Shown here piece by piece: positions 30,262 to 40,354 of a DNA stretch of 64,000 bases. The number at the start of each line of letters is the position of its first letter. The first letter of the stretch is position 1. The stretch spans positions 140,248-204,247 of the forward strand of contig JAFQMN010000009.1 in assembly GCA_017414435.1 (NCBI GenBank). The letters run 5' to 3'. Source of the stretch: Oscillospiraceae bacterium. GTDB taxonomy: Bacteria > Bacillota > Clostridia > Oscillospirales > Ruminococcaceae. The position numbers were made by a program, and so were the translations under genes. Below the pieces are notes generated by a model that did not search any database, was not told where the DNA came from, and was given only the letters and a program-made list of their open reading frames with translations.

Positions 30262-30942
30262 ATGGAAAACTTACATAAAGGGCATAGGAAGCGGGTTAAA
30301 GCAAAATTTTGCAAATCTGGGTTAGGTGTTTTTGAAGAACATGAAGTTTTGGAGCTGATTTTGTTCTATGCAATACCTCAGCGCGATACAAATGAGTTGG
30401 CCCATAAGCTGATTAAAAAATTTGGATCAGTTAAAAATGTTTTAGAAGCACCATATGAATTATTAATGCAAGAAAGTGGCATAGGGGAAAGTGTTGCGTT
30501 GTTTTTAAGCTTATTCCCTGCGGTGTGGAGATATTGCCGGGCTAAAACTAACACTAAGCTAAATTTATGTGATCGTAATGGGATTATAGAAACAATGATA
30601 TCAAAATTTGAAGGGAAACAAAAGGAAGAGCTTTATGTTTTATGTTTAGATGCTAAATTTGATGTAATTGCAATGGATGCTTTATTTGAAGGACAATCAG
30701 GAGCGGTGGAAGTATCTTGGGAGAAGTTGGTGCGTTATGTTGTAATAAACAATGTTTCTAGTATTGCATTGGTACACAACCACCCAAATGGAGTGCCTGT
30801 ACCTTCTAGCAATGATGTATTTTTCACAAGAGAATTAATATCGATTTTAAAACCTTTAAATGTTAGAATTGAAGACCATATTATTATTTCGGGAACAAAA
30901 TACATATCGATGAGAGAAATGGAGCTTTTAGATGATACTTAA
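30262..30942 (+). CDS. radC: RadC/JAB-domain protein
   Basis: 226 residues. Helix-hairpin-helix region (LMQESGIGESVALFLSLF, about 70-90) and a C-terminal MPN/JAB domain with the metal motif LVHNHPNGVPVPSSND (about 170-185). The family is common in Firmicutes; despite its name a role in recombination is not established. GGGGAGAG site; its 3' end overlaps the ABC exporter by 11 bases. Confidence 0.9.
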   Translation: MENLHKGHRKRVKAKFCKSGLGVFEEHEVLELILFYAIPQRDTNELAHKLIKKFGSVKNVLEAPYELLMQESGIGESVALFLSLFPAVWRYCRAKTNTKLNLCDRNGIIETMISKFEGKQKEELYVLCLDAKFDVIAMDALFEGQSGAVEVSWEKLVRYVVINNVSSIALVHNHPNGVPVPSSNDVFFTRELISILKPLNVRIEDHIIISGTKYISMREMELLDDT

Positions 30943-32680
30943 TAAAAACAGAACAAAAACATTAGAAACACTAAAATGGTTAATTAATTATGCAAAACAA
31001 TACAAAAAATTATTTATAATAGACATTGCTCTTGCTGGTTTACGAACAGGGTTTGCGTTAATTTTACCCCAGCTTGTAAAATATACAATAAATGAGGATC
31101 TTATAAAAAATCATTTTGGAATGCTTATTTGTTGTTTAGTGGCTATTGCATTTGAACAAATAATTGAAGCTGTGATTTCGTATTTTGGAAGTGTTGTTGG
31201 GCACACAATGGGGTATTTAATTGAAACAGATTTACGGTCATATTTGTTTAAACATATTCAAAGTTTATCTTTTTCTTATTTTGATAATTGTAAAATTGGT
31301 CAGTTAGTATCACGTGTGACCAGTGATTTGAAAGATATTGCAGATGATATTCATCATTGTTCTAGCGAATTTTTAATTTTTATTTTAAAATTTGTAGGGG
31401 CATTTTGCCTTTTGATGTTTACCAATGTAGAATTTACATTAATTTTGTTTACAATTTTGCCTTTAATGTTTATCTTACTCTTTAAATTTAATAGAAAATT
31501 TTATGCTTTGCTTAAAGAAGTAAGGCACAAGCTGGGGCAGATTAATGTAAAGACCGAAAATAGTTTGCTTGGCATAAAAACAGTCCAAGCATTTGCTAAC
31601 GAAGAGCTGGAAATGAGAAAATTCCAGGAGAGTAATAAAGAATATCTTTCTGCGAACATAAAATTTATAAAAACAGTGGCCAAGTTTTTTAGTTTTACAT
31701 TTTTGATTTATGGCTTAATATATTTTTGTTTATCTGCTTTTGGTGCGTATTTTATAAAATTAGGTAAACTAGATGTACCTAATATGCTGGCATATTTTCT
31801 TTATATAGGCACATTAGTACAAAGCATAGGCTTAATTCCAGATTTGTTAGAAAAATTTCAAAACGGGATTACAAGTATTGTGCGTGTGAGAGAAATAAGT
31901 GAAGTTAAGCCAGAAGTTTGCGATGCTCAAAATGCCGTAGAATTGCCGGCCGTTAAAGGAAAAATTGAGTTTAAGAATGTGAGCTTCTTTTATAACAATT
32001 TAAATGAATTAGTGCTGGATGATATAAGTTTTAAAATAACTCCAGGAGAAAAGGTTGCAATTGTTGGGGTTTCTGGTGCAGGGAAGAGTACACTCTGCAA
32101 CTTAATTCCAAGATTTTACGACTCTAAAAGCGGGCAAATTTTAATTGATGGTATTGATATTAAATCAGTAACGTTAAAATCTTTGCGCGAACAAATTGGA
32201 GTAATTTCTCAAGATATTTATTTGTTTGATGACAGTGTTGCAAACAATATAGCCTATGGTAAACCGAGTGCAACACAAGCAGAAATTGAAGCAGCTGCCA
32301 GATATGCTAATGCCGAAGAGTTTATTTTAAAATTGCCAAAAGGATATGATACATATGTGGGCGAGAGAGGCGAACAGCTTTCTGGCGGGCAAAAGCAAAG
32401 AATTGGAATTGCACGTGCGTTTTTAAAAAATGCAAGTATATTGATTTTAGACGAAGCGACATCTTCGCTAGATAACGAGAATGAAGCAGAGATATACCAT
32501 TCTTTAGAAAGACTATGTATAAATAAGACTACAATAATTATTGCACATAGGCTAACTACAATAAAGAATGCAGACCGAATTTTTGTGTTGAGCAATAAAA
32601 AAATTGTAGAATCGGGTTCTCATGAAGATTTGATAAAAGCAAAAGGTGTATATTATGATCTTTATAATAAAGTGAAATAA
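30932..32680 (+). CDS. ABC exporter, fused permease-ATPase (MsbA/BmrA type)
   Basis: 582 residues. Six membrane helices in the first 310 residues, then a nucleotide-binding domain: Walker A GVSGAGKST (about 379-387), Q-loop GVISQDIYLFDDSV, signature LSGGQKQRIGIARAF, Walker B ILILDEATSSLD, H-loop IAHRLTTI. A full half-transporter expected to work as a homodimer for lipids, drugs or peptides. No partner or immunity gene beside it. The substrate cannot be told. Confidence 0.92.
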   Translation: MILNKNRTKTLETLKWLINYAKQYKKLFIIDIALAGLRTGFALILPQLVKYTINEDLIKNHFGMLICCLVAIAFEQIIEAVISYFGSVVGHTMGYLIETDLRSYLFKHIQSLSFSYFDNCKIGQLVSRVTSDLKDIADDIHHCSSEFLIFILKFVGAFCLLMFTNVEFTLILFTILPLMFILLFKFNRKFYALLKEVRHKLGQINVKTENSLLGIKTVQAFANEELEMRKFQESNKEYLSANIKFIKTVAKFFSFTFLIYGLIYFCLSAFGAYFIKLGKLDVPNMLAYFLYIGTLVQSIGLIPDLLEKFQNGITSIVRVREISEVKPEVCDAQNAVELPAVKGKIEFKNVSFFYNNLNELVLDDISFKITPGEKVAIVGVSGAGKSTLCNLIPRFYDSKSGQILIDGIDIKSVTLKSLREQIGVISQDIYLFDDSVANNIAYGKPSATQAEIEAAARYANAEEFILKLPKGYDTYVGERGEQLSGGQKQRIGIARAFLKNASILILDEATSSLDNENEAEIYHSLERLCINKTTIIIAHRLTTIKNADRIFVLSNKKIVESGSHEDLIKAKGVYYDLYNKVK

Positions 32681-32689
32681 ACCAATTGG

Positions 32690-32719
32690 GTTGTATTAAT
32701 TAATTAAGTGTGGTAATAT
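32690..32719 (+). promoter_or_regulatory. Possible promoter for the cvpA-clpE group
   Basis: TTGTAT (32690-32695), 18-base spacer, TAATAT (32714-32719) with TGG extended -10, in the 53-base gap after the ABC exporter. Fair match only. Confidence 0.45.
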
Positions 32720-32733
32720 ATAGATATTGAAGG

Positions 32734-33459
32734 ATGGATGACTATTTGGTGAATTTTGCAATTTTGTTAGATACACTGGTTTTAGATCTGTTTATTTATT
32801 TTGCAGTAGAAACAGCCAGGCAAGGATTTATTATTAATGTAGTTAACTCGCTCAGGTATATTATTGCTTATTTTATGGCGCTGAATTTTAGCGAGCGTTG
32901 TACGCAATATATTTATAATAATTTTATTAGTGGAAAAGCAGAGGCTATTATTACAGCTAAGTTATCTAACTTTTACAATACATTGCTTGGCATAGATGGA
33001 GCAAAAGAGCTTGAAGGAGCAGCAACTAAAATAAAGGAACAGCTCTCTTTTTTGAATTTGGATAAATTTTGGCAAAGTATAGATAGATTTACGGCAGAAT
33101 CGCTTTCGAAAAACATTGCAAATAAAATAGTTTATCCGGCAGTTAAGTGTGTAGTTAGTACTATATTATTTTTTGTTATTTTAAAACTTTGCAAAATTTT
33201 GGCTACCAGATTATTATTTGCGTTTAAAGGAATTAACCGAATACCAATTGTTGGCGGGCTTAATAAAATTATGGGTATTGCGTTTGGTTTATTTAAAGCT
33301 ACAATAATAACAATAATTCTAGCAGGTGTTGTAGATTTTGTTATATTATTAAGTGCAGATAATTTGGTTTGGTTAAACACTTCAATTGTAAAGAATACGC
33401 ATATAGCAAAATATTTTTTAGAAGTTAGCAATATGTTTAATTTAGATTTTAGCATTTAA
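32734..33459 (+). CDS. CvpA-family membrane protein
   Basis: 241 residues with four hydrophobic helices (about 6-24, 32-48, 130-155, 178-205) and the CvpA-like start LVLDLFIYFAVETARQGFIINVVNSLRYIIAYFMA and the GINRIPIVGGLNKIMGIAFGLFKA segment. Family members were named for colicin V production and are thought to help envelope stability. The ATG at 32734 is very close to the AAGGA site, so the GTG at 32749 may be the real start. Confidence 0.75.
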   Translation: MDDYLVNFAILLDTLVLDLFIYFAVETARQGFIINVVNSLRYIIAYFMALNFSERCTQYIYNNFISGKAEAIITAKLSNFYNTLLGIDGAKELEGAATKIKEQLSFLNLDKFWQSIDRFTAESLSKNIANKIVYPAVKCVVSTILFFVILKLCKILATRLLFAFKGINRIPIVGGLNKIMGIAFGLFKATIITIILAGVVDFVILLSADNLVWLNTSIVKNTHIAKYFLEVSNMFNLDFSI

Positions 33460-33480
33460 AAATGGATTGGAGATCAATAT

Positions 33481-35754
33481 ATGATGCTTTGTACGAGATG
33501 CAAAAAAAGGCCAGCAGTGATTTTTATGACACGTATGGATTCTGGCGAAACGATCAACGAAGGCTTGTGCATAATATGTGCAAGAGAACTTGGAATAAAA
33601 CAAGTAGATGAGATTGTAAAAAAAATGGGTATGACCTACGAAGATATAGAAAATATGAATGAACAGTTAATGGAAGCAGGAGAACCGTTAAAAGATGATG
33701 AAAGTAGGGAAGAATTCGACAACGAACCGGCTAGAAAAAGCTTTTTTGGTTTAACTGGGAATATAGGGCGGCAACAAGAAAGAAATGGCAAAGATAAAAC
33801 TAATCACAACAAAAAAGAACCCTCTAAACGTAAATTTTTGGATAGTTATTGTGTTAATCTGAATAAAAAAGCAAAAGAGGGCAAGGTAGATAGTGTAATT
33901 GGGCGCGAAAAAGAAGAACAAAGGATAATTCAAATTTTAAACAGAAGAACAAAAAACAATGTATGCCTAATTGGTGAACCAGGAGTTGGGAAAACTGCAA
34001 TTGTTGAAGAAATTGCTCAAAAGATTGTAGATAAAAACGTGCCTTTTGGGCTGCTAAATAAAGAGATATATTTATTAGATTTAACTGCGCTTGTGGCAGG
34101 AACTCAATTTAGAGGGCAATTTGAAAGCAGAATAAAGAGTTTGGTGGATGAAGTAAAAACTGCAGGGAATATTATTTTATTTATTGATGAAGTGCATAAC
34201 TTAGTTGGAACTGGTGATGCAGAAGGAACAATGAATGCGGCCAACATTTTAAAGCCGGCGCTTTCTCGCGGGGAGATACAGGTGATTGGAGCCACAACGT
34301 TTGGGGAATATAGAAAACATATAGAAAAAGATTCTGCGTTAGAAAGGCGCTTTCAGCCGATAAAGATAGACGAACCAAGTGTTAAGCAAACGATAGATAT
34401 TATAAATGGAATAAAAAAATATTATGAAATTTATCATAATGTTCAGGTACCGGATTCAATTGTTACAGATATTGTTGAACTTTCTGAACGTTATATTACA
34501 GACAGGTTTTTGCCGGATAAAGCAATTGATTTATTAGACGAAGCATGTTCGAGTGTTGCTCTTAATAATGCAGATTTAGAGAAATATAAAAAAATAAAAG
34601 CAGAATATGAAGATGTTTTAGAAGCTGAAAAAAAGCTAAAAGAGAACGAAGATTCTGGTGTAGAGATCGATTATGAGCAGATGGCTAAACTTAAAGCAGA
34701 GCATCTGCAATGCGAAGAGAATTTAAAAAAGCAAGAAGAATTAGTAAAGAATATTGAAATTACAAAAGATACATTGGCAAATGTTATTGAATTATGGACG
34801 GGTGTGCCAGCGTCTAAAATTAAAGAAACTGAGCTTAGCAAGATAGGTGAGTTAAAAACAAGTCTAAAACAAGAAATTATTGGGCAAGATGAGGCAATTG
34901 ATGCTTTGTGTGCAGCTGTTGTTAGGGCAAAAGTGAAAATTGTCCCTAAAGAGAAGCCGGTATCTTTAATATTTGTGGGCCCTACCGGGGTGGGGAAAAC
35001 GCAACTTGCACGTTCGCTTGCACATGAATTATTTAGTGAAGCAACCGAACCGTTAATAAAGTTAGATATGTCTGAATTTATGGAAAAACATACCGTTTCT
35101 AGAATGATTGGAGCCCCGCCGGGGTATGTGGGGTATGATGAAGCTGGTCAATTAACCGAAAAAGTAAGGAGGCAGCCGTATTCTGTAATTTTGCTAGATG
35201 AAATAGAAAAAGCTCATCCGGATGTTATGAATATATTATTGCAAATTTTAGATGATGGTATGATTACAGATTCACAGGGGAGAAAAGTTTCTTTTATACA
35301 TACAATTATTATTATGACATCTAATGCCGGTAGTAATATTAACGCAAATGCGCTTGGATTTGATAAAGAACAAAACACTTTTGCAAAAGAAAAAGCTAAA
35401 AAAGCACTTGCGGATTTTTTAAGGCCGGAATTTTTAGCAAGAGTTGATGAGATAATTGCTTTTAATCAGCTTACAAGTGAAGATTATTTAAAAATTACTA
35501 TTAATAAACTAGAAGAACTGAAAAAGCAATTGCAGGGGCAAGGTATTACATTAAATCTGAACGAAAACGTTGCAGAATTTATTCAAAAGCAGGCATATAA
35601 AGACGCTAAAACCGGTGTGCGAGGCATTATGAGAATAATTAGAAAAGAGATAGAAGATAATATTTGCGATTATATAGTAAATAATCATCAAAAACAGTTG
35701 GCTTCTGTTATAGTTGGGGTAAAAGAAGATGCTTTAGTATTAGAATATAACTAG
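33481..35754 (+). CDS. clpE: Clp protease ATP-binding subunit, ClpE-type
   Basis: 757 residues. An N-terminal four-cysteine finger (LCTRCKKRP...GLCIICARELG, residues 4-37) replaces the usual Clp N-domain repeats, which is the ClpE layout. Two AAA+ modules follow: Walker A GEPGVGKT (about 165) and GPTGVGKT (about 500), with a short coiled middle domain between (EYEDVLEAEKKLKEN..., EENLKKQEEL). Unfolds proteins for ClpP, encoded elsewhere. GGAG site. No CtsR operator was found upstream. ClpC is the alternative name if the finger is ignored. Confidence 0.85.
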   Translation: MMLCTRCKKRPAVIFMTRMDSGETINEGLCIICARELGIKQVDEIVKKMGMTYEDIENMNEQLMEAGEPLKDDESREEFDNEPARKSFFGLTGNIGRQQERNGKDKTNHNKKEPSKRKFLDSYCVNLNKKAKEGKVDSVIGREKEEQRIIQILNRRTKNNVCLIGEPGVGKTAIVEEIAQKIVDKNVPFGLLNKEIYLLDLTALVAGTQFRGQFESRIKSLVDEVKTAGNIILFIDEVHNLVGTGDAEGTMNAANILKPALSRGEIQVIGATTFGEYRKHIEKDSALERRFQPIKIDEPSVKQTIDIINGIKKYYEIYHNVQVPDSIVTDIVELSERYITDRFLPDKAIDLLDEACSSVALNNADLEKYKKIKAEYEDVLEAEKKLKENEDSGVEIDYEQMAKLKAEHLQCEENLKKQEELVKNIEITKDTLANVIELWTGVPASKIKETELSKIGELKTSLKQEIIGQDEAIDALCAAVVRAKVKIVPKEKPVSLIFVGPTGVGKTQLARSLAHELFSEATEPLIKLDMSEFMEKHTVSRMIGAPPGYVGYDEAGQLTEKVRRQPYSVILLDEIEKAHPDVMNILLQILDDGMITDSQGRKVSFIHTIIIMTSNAGSNINANALGFDKEQNTFAKEKAKKALADFLRPEFLARVDEIIAFNQLTSEDYLKITINKLEELKKQLQGQGITLNLNENVAEFIQKQAYKDAKTGVRGIMRIIRKEIEDNICDYIVNNHQKQLASVIVGVKEDALVLEYN

Positions 35755-35769
35755 ATTTAAGGAGAAGAT

Positions 35770-37035
35770 ATGAAGTTATTAAAATCTATAATTCTTAATA
35801 TTATCGTGTTAATATCTCTATTTAATGTTGTTGTTATAGCATCTTACAAAGAACCGATAGAGATTTCTGCTAGATCTGCATGTTTTATTGATAGCGATAC
35901 TGGCATGCAGCTTTTTTCTAAAGATCCACATGCAAAAATAGCTCCAGCATCCTTGGCAAAAATTGTTACAGCTTTAGTTGTTTTTGATAAAGTTTCTAAT
36001 CTAGAAGAAGATGTGACGGTTCCTAGTTCTATATTTGATGAATTTGTAGGACTGAATGTCTCTAGTGTGGGCATTGTAAAAGGTGAAGTTGTTAAAGTAA
36101 AAGATTTATTGGCAGCGATGATGATAGCTTCTGCTTGTGAGGCTTCTAGTGCTTTAGCATATTATGTTTGTAATGGCAATATACCTGCCTTTGTAACCTT
36201 AATGAATAAAAAAGCAAAAGAGCTAGGGGCTAACAATACTCATTTTGTAGATGCACATGGAGTTAGTGAAGATGCTTATACAACGGCTTATGATATGTGC
36301 TTAATCTTAAGAGAAGCATTAAAGATACCAATGTTAGAAAAAATGGCAAGCATGGCAACGTATGAACTTCCAGCTACTAATATGCGGGAACAAACTACTA
36401 TATATACAACAAATAGCATGTTATTATCTAGCAGCAGGTATTATTACAATAAAATAAAAGGCTTTAAAACAGGTTCTATGCCAGATTTTAAAAATTTTGC
36501 TTCTTATGCAGTGGGTGGCGATGCTAAAGTTATTGGGGTTGTGTTAGGAGCGCCAAAAAAAGAAGATGAATTTGGTATACCCGAAAACATGGCATTTTTG
36601 GAGACGCGTGATATTTTAAAGTGGATTTTTGAAAACTTTGAACGGCGCGTTATATTAAACAAAGGCGAGCTGGTAAACGAAGTGGATGTTGTAGCAAGCA
36701 GAAAAAGTGACCATGTGGGGGTTATAGCCAGTTCGGATATTTATGCGATGGTGCCAAAAGAAGTGAAAAATGAAGCTTTAAGCCGTAAATTCTCTTTGCC
36801 AGAGGTGATTGATAGTGATGTAGAAGAAGGAGAAAAATTAGGTAAAGTGGAATTTTTGTTGGAAGATAAATTAATATCTTCAGCAGATTTATTAGCTACG
36901 CAAGAAATAAAAACAAGCCGTATATATAAAGGTTTTTATATTTTAAAGCAACATAAGAGTATATTATTAGCTGTTTTGGTTTGTTTTGCAGTGATTGTTG
37001 GCTATATTTATATTGCTCGTAATAATAAATATTAA
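35770..37035 (+). CDS. dacF: D-alanyl-D-alanine carboxypeptidase (DacF/PBP5 family) with altered SxN motif
   Basis: 421 residues. Signal peptide (about 1-26), peptidase S11 domain, C-terminal beta domain and a final membrane helix (about 397-416). Catalytic SxxK is SLAK (61-64) and the third motif is KTG (233-235). The second motif, normally S-x-N, reads SAC (121-123) within IASACEASSALA, so the active-site Asn is a Cys and the next Asp is Glu. It would trim the last D-Ala from stem peptides if active. Start ATG behind AAGGAGAA. Confidence 0.88.
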   Translation: MKLLKSIILNIIVLISLFNVVVIASYKEPIEISARSACFIDSDTGMQLFSKDPHAKIAPASLAKIVTALVVFDKVSNLEEDVTVPSSIFDEFVGLNVSSVGIVKGEVVKVKDLLAAMMIASACEASSALAYYVCNGNIPAFVTLMNKKAKELGANNTHFVDAHGVSEDAYTTAYDMCLILREALKIPMLEKMASMATYELPATNMREQTTIYTTNSMLLSSSRYYYNKIKGFKTGSMPDFKNFASYAVGGDAKVIGVVLGAPKKEDEFGIPENMAFLETRDILKWIFENFERRVILNKGELVNEVDVVASRKSDHVGVIASSDIYAMVPKEVKNEALSRKFSLPEVIDSDVEEGEKLGKVEFLLEDKLISSADLLATQEIKTSRIYKGFYILKQHKSILLAVLVCFAVIVGYIYIARNNKY

Positions 37036-37067
37036 ATATGAAAATTTTAGAAGAGGGGGAATTTAGA

Positions 37068-38240
37068 TTGGACAAAACAATTTATTTTGATAATGCAGCA
37101 ACGACTCAAATCTCTTCAGAGGTTTTAAACAAAATGATGCCTTATTTGACAGAGGAGTACTTTAATCCATCTAGTTTATACAGCAGGGCACAGAAAGTTA
37201 AGAATGCTATAGAAGAAGCACGTAAAAATGTAGCAGAGGCTCTTGGAGCAGATCCAAATGAAATTTATTTTACTTCTGGGGCTACAGAATCTAATAATTG
37301 GGCAATACATTCAATTGTGGAACAAAACAAGAAAAATGGCAAACAGTGCCATATTATAACAAGCAAAATTGAACATCCTTCGGTGCTAAACGTTTTTAAA
37401 AAATTAGAAAGAGATGGTTTAGAGGTTTCGTATTTAAATGTAGATGCCGAAGGGCGAGTATCTCCTGAAGAATTAGAAAAAACTATAAAAAGTAATACAG
37501 TTTTAGTTTCTGTGATGTATGCAAACAACGAAGTGGGCACGTTGCAACCTATCTCTGAATTAGGCGAAATTTGCCGTAAACACAATGTAGTTTTTCATAC
37601 AGATGCAGTGCAAGCAATAGGCAATGTGAAAATTGATGTTTTACATCAAAATATAGACATGCTCTCGCTTTCTGGCCACAAATTTCATGCGCCAAAAGGT
37701 GTGGGAGCTCTTTATGTTAGGAAAGGTCTAAAAGTTGAAAATTTGTTGTTTGGTGGAGGACAAGAAAGGGGCAAGCGAGCAGGCACGGAAAATGTTGCAT
37801 CAATTGTGGGTTTAGGCTGTGCAATAGCAGAAGCAACAAAGGATATTGAAGTAAAAAACAGGCATTTAAAAGAGTTAAGAGAAATGTTATTGAGTGGCAT
37901 AAAAAAGATTCCGAAGGTTAAGTATAATGGTTCGCTAGAACATGGTTTAACGGGAACACTTAATTTTTCTTTTGAAGGAATTGAAGGAGAGGGTATACTT
38001 TTATTGCTCAATTCCTATGGAATTTGCTGCTCTTCGGGCTCGGCATGTACTTCGGGCTCTCTTGATCCAAGCCATGTTTTGTTAGCAATGGGGCTAGACC
38101 ATGGGCTAGCGCAGAGTTCAGTTAGAATTAGTTTATCTAAATATAATACATCAGAAGAAGTAGAAAAATTTTTAGAAGTAATAAATCCAATTGTTGAACG
38201 ATTAAGAAAAATGTCACCAGTTTGGAATGAAAAAATATAA
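37068..38240 (+). CDS. nifS: Cysteine desulfurase (NifS/IscS class)
   Basis: 390 residues from the TTG at 37068 behind AGAGGGGGA, giving the family start KTIYFDNAATTQ; an ATG at 37038 has no site. PLP lysine in LSGHKFHAPKG, and the persulfide Cys327 in SSGSACTSGSLDPSHVLLAMG. Delivers sulfur to the NifU scaffold encoded next and probably to tRNA thiolation. Confidence 0.95.
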   Translation: MDKTIYFDNAATTQISSEVLNKMMPYLTEEYFNPSSLYSRAQKVKNAIEEARKNVAEALGADPNEIYFTSGATESNNWAIHSIVEQNKKNGKQCHIITSKIEHPSVLNVFKKLERDGLEVSYLNVDAEGRVSPEELEKTIKSNTVLVSVMYANNEVGTLQPISELGEICRKHNVVFHTDAVQAIGNVKIDVLHQNIDMLSLSGHKFHAPKGVGALYVRKGLKVENLLFGGGQERGKRAGTENVASIVGLGCAIAEATKDIEVKNRHLKELREMLLSGIKKIPKVKYNGSLEHGLTGTLNFSFEGIEGEGILLLLNSYGICCSSGSACTSGSLDPSHVLLAMGLDHGLAQSSVRISLSKYNTSEEVEKFLEVINPIVERLRKMSPVWNEKI

Positions 38241-38274
38241 TAATCTGAGCAAGGGGAGAAAGGAGAGCTTTACT

Positions 38275-38712
38275 ATGTATTCAGAAAAAGTAATGGACCA
38301 TTTTATGAACCCACGTAATGTTGGCGAAATTGCAGATGCAGACGGTATTGGCGAAGTAGGGAATACTGTTTGCGGAGACATTATGAAGATGTATTTAAAA
38401 ATTGAAAACAACACAATAGTTGATGTTAAATTTAAAACATTCGGTTGTGGTGCAGCAGTTGCTACAAGTTCTATGGCAACTGAACTTATTAAAGGCAAAT
38501 CGATTGAGGATGCATTAAAATTAACAAACAAAGCAGTTATGGAAGCTTTGGATGGACTACCGCCGCAAAAGATTCATTGCTCGGTTTTAGCAGAACAAGC
38601 AGTAAAGTTAGCACTTACAGATTATTATAAAAAGCGCGGAATAGACCCGGAGCCTATTGTTGGAAAGATAGTTGATTGTGAAGGTTGCCATCACGGAGAA
38701 GAGAATTCTTAG
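38275..38712 (+). CDS. nifU: Iron-sulfur scaffold protein NifU/IscU-like
   Basis: 145 residues from the ATG at 38275 behind AAAGGAGAG. Scaffold cysteines: GNTVCGDIMKMY, FGCGAAVATSSM and PQKIHCSVLAEQA; the C-terminus adds the CEGCHHGE motif seen in Clostridia. Start MYSEKVMDHFMNPRNVGEI is typical. Assembles clusters with the desulfurase encoded just before it. Confidence 0.94.
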   Translation: MYSEKVMDHFMNPRNVGEIADADGIGEVGNTVCGDIMKMYLKIENNTIVDVKFKTFGCGAAVATSSMATELIKGKSIEDALKLTNKAVMEALDGLPPQKIHCSVLAEQAVKLALTDYYKKRGIDPEPIVGKIVDCEGCHHGEENS

Positions 38713-38758
38713 AAGGAAAATAAATAGATATTTGTATATTTTATGAGAGTGAATGCTT

Positions 38759-39889
38759 ATGTTTAAATTGAAACACTGCGAAAATAAAGCTCGGCTTGGC
38801 ATTTTTGAAACAGTACATGGCACAATAGAAACACCGGCGTTTATGAATGTGGGTACTTGTGCAGCAATAAAAGGTGCTGTTTCTGCAAGTGATTTGAAAA
38901 ATATAAATTGCCAAGTGATGCTGTGCAATACATATCATTTGCATGTTAGGCCGGGAGATGAGCTGGTACGTGATATGGGTGGGCTTCACAAATTTGCAGG
39001 CTGGAAAGGGCCGATTTTAACGGATAGCGGTGGATTTCAAGTGTTTTCCCTTGCTAAAATTCGTGATATAAAAGAAGAAGGAGTATTATTTTCATCTCAC
39101 GTTAATGGCAAAAAAATTATGATGACACCAGAAAAAAGTATGCAGATACAATCGAATTTAGGGTCAACTATAGCAATGGCATTTGATGAATGTGTGGGGT
39201 CTCCGGCAGAGTTTGATTATGTAAAGAAGTCAGTAGAGCGAACAACCAGGTGGCTTACACGCTGCAAGGAAGAACATGAAAGGCTTAATGCAGCATACAC
39301 CACAATCAACAAAAATCAGCTATTGTTTGGTATTAATCAGGGTACAATATTTCCTCAAATTAGAATTGAGCATATAAAAGCAATTGCAGATCTTGACTTG
39401 GACGGTTATGCAATTGGTGGTTTAGCTGTGGGCGAAACGCATGAAGAGATGTACCAAACGATTTCTTTAGTAGAGCCGTTTATGCCAAAAGAAAAACCGC
39501 GTTACTTAATGGGTGTTGGTACTCCAGCAAATATTATTGAAAGTGTTTTTAGAGGAGTTGACCTATTTGACTGTGTTATGCCGAGCAGAAATGCAAGGCA
39601 TGGTCACTTGTTTACTAAAAATGGCGTAATTAATATATTTAATCAAAAATATACAAAAGATGAGCAACCGATAGATGTTAATTGCAATTGCCCAACCTGC
39701 CAAACAGCATCTAGGGCTTATATTAGGCATTTATTTTTAGCTAAAGAGATGCTTGGGATGAGGTTGGCAGTTTTGCATAATTTATATTTTTATAATCATT
39801 TAATGCAAGAGATTCGAGATGCAATAAAAAATGATTCTTTTGAGCAATATAGAGCAGAAAACGTTGAGAAGCTTTCTAGGAGAATATAA
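38759..39889 (+). CDS. tgt: Queuine tRNA-ribosyltransferase (tRNA-guanine transglycosylase)
   Basis: 376 residues from the ATG at 38759, 7 bases after GAGAGTG; the ATG at 38753 is too close to that site. TDSGGFQVFSLAKI holds the catalytic Asp, GVDLFDCVMPSRNARHG the nucleophile Asp, and CNCPTC with a later His (LHNLYF) the zinc site. Exchanges guanine for a queuosine precursor at position 34 of certain tRNAs. Confidence 0.95.
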   Translation: MFKLKHCENKARLGIFETVHGTIETPAFMNVGTCAAIKGAVSASDLKNINCQVMLCNTYHLHVRPGDELVRDMGGLHKFAGWKGPILTDSGGFQVFSLAKIRDIKEEGVLFSSHVNGKKIMMTPEKSMQIQSNLGSTIAMAFDECVGSPAEFDYVKKSVERTTRWLTRCKEEHERLNAAYTTINKNQLLFGINQGTIFPQIRIEHIKAIADLDLDGYAIGGLAVGETHEEMYQTISLVEPFMPKEKPRYLMGVGTPANIIESVFRGVDLFDCVMPSRNARHGHLFTKNGVINIFNQKYTKDEQPIDVNCNCPTCQTASRAYIRHLFLAKEMLGMRLAVLHNLYFYNHLMQEIRDAIKNDSFEQYRAENVEKLSRRI

Positions 39890-39890
39890 T

Positions 39891-40349
39891 GTGGAGTTTG
39901 TAGTTCGTAGGTTTGAGCCAAGTGATACAAAAAGCTTGGCAAATTTAGAGAAAGAGTGTTTTTCTAGACCGTGGAGTGAAGAAAGTCTTTTAACTGAATT
40001 TAGCAAACGAAATTCGTTTTGTTTTGTGGCAATATCTTTACAGAATTCGAAGATAATTGGTTATATTGGTTGTTATTGTGTTTTAGATGAATGTTATATA
40101 ACAAACTTAGCGGTTAGTTCTCTGGTTCGTGGCCAAGGGGTGGGCAGCACACTTGTGGAGAAGGTTTTAAAAGAAGCAATGCAACGGAATTTTGCATTTG
40201 TAACATTAGAAGTACGAGCTTCTAATATTGTAGCTATTAATTTATACAAACGTTTAGGGTTTAAAGAGCAAGGAATGCGAAAAGCTTATTATTCGAACCC
40301 AACAGAAGACGCAATTTTAATGACAAAATTTTTTAGATGTGGTGAGTGA
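39891..40349 (+). CDS. rimI: Ribosomal protein alanine N-acetyltransferase RimI-like
   Basis: 152 residues from the GTG at 39891 behind TAGGAGAA; the frame further upstream lies inside tgt. GNAT fold with the acetyl-CoA loop LVRGQGVGSTLVEKVL, ITNLAVSSL and the RimI-type ASNIVAINLYKRLGFKEQGMRKAYYSNPTEDAILM. Predicted to acetylate the N-terminus of S18 or similar proteins. One base separates it from tgt's stop codon. Confidence 0.88.
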   Translation: MEFVVRRFEPSDTKSLANLEKECFSRPWSEESLLTEFSKRNSFCFVAISLQNSKIIGYIGCYCVLDECYITNLAVSSLVRGQGVGSTLVEKVLKEAMQRNFAFVTLEVRASNIVAINLYKRLGFKEQGMRKAYYSNPTEDAILMTKFFRCGE

Positions 40350-40354
40350 TATCT

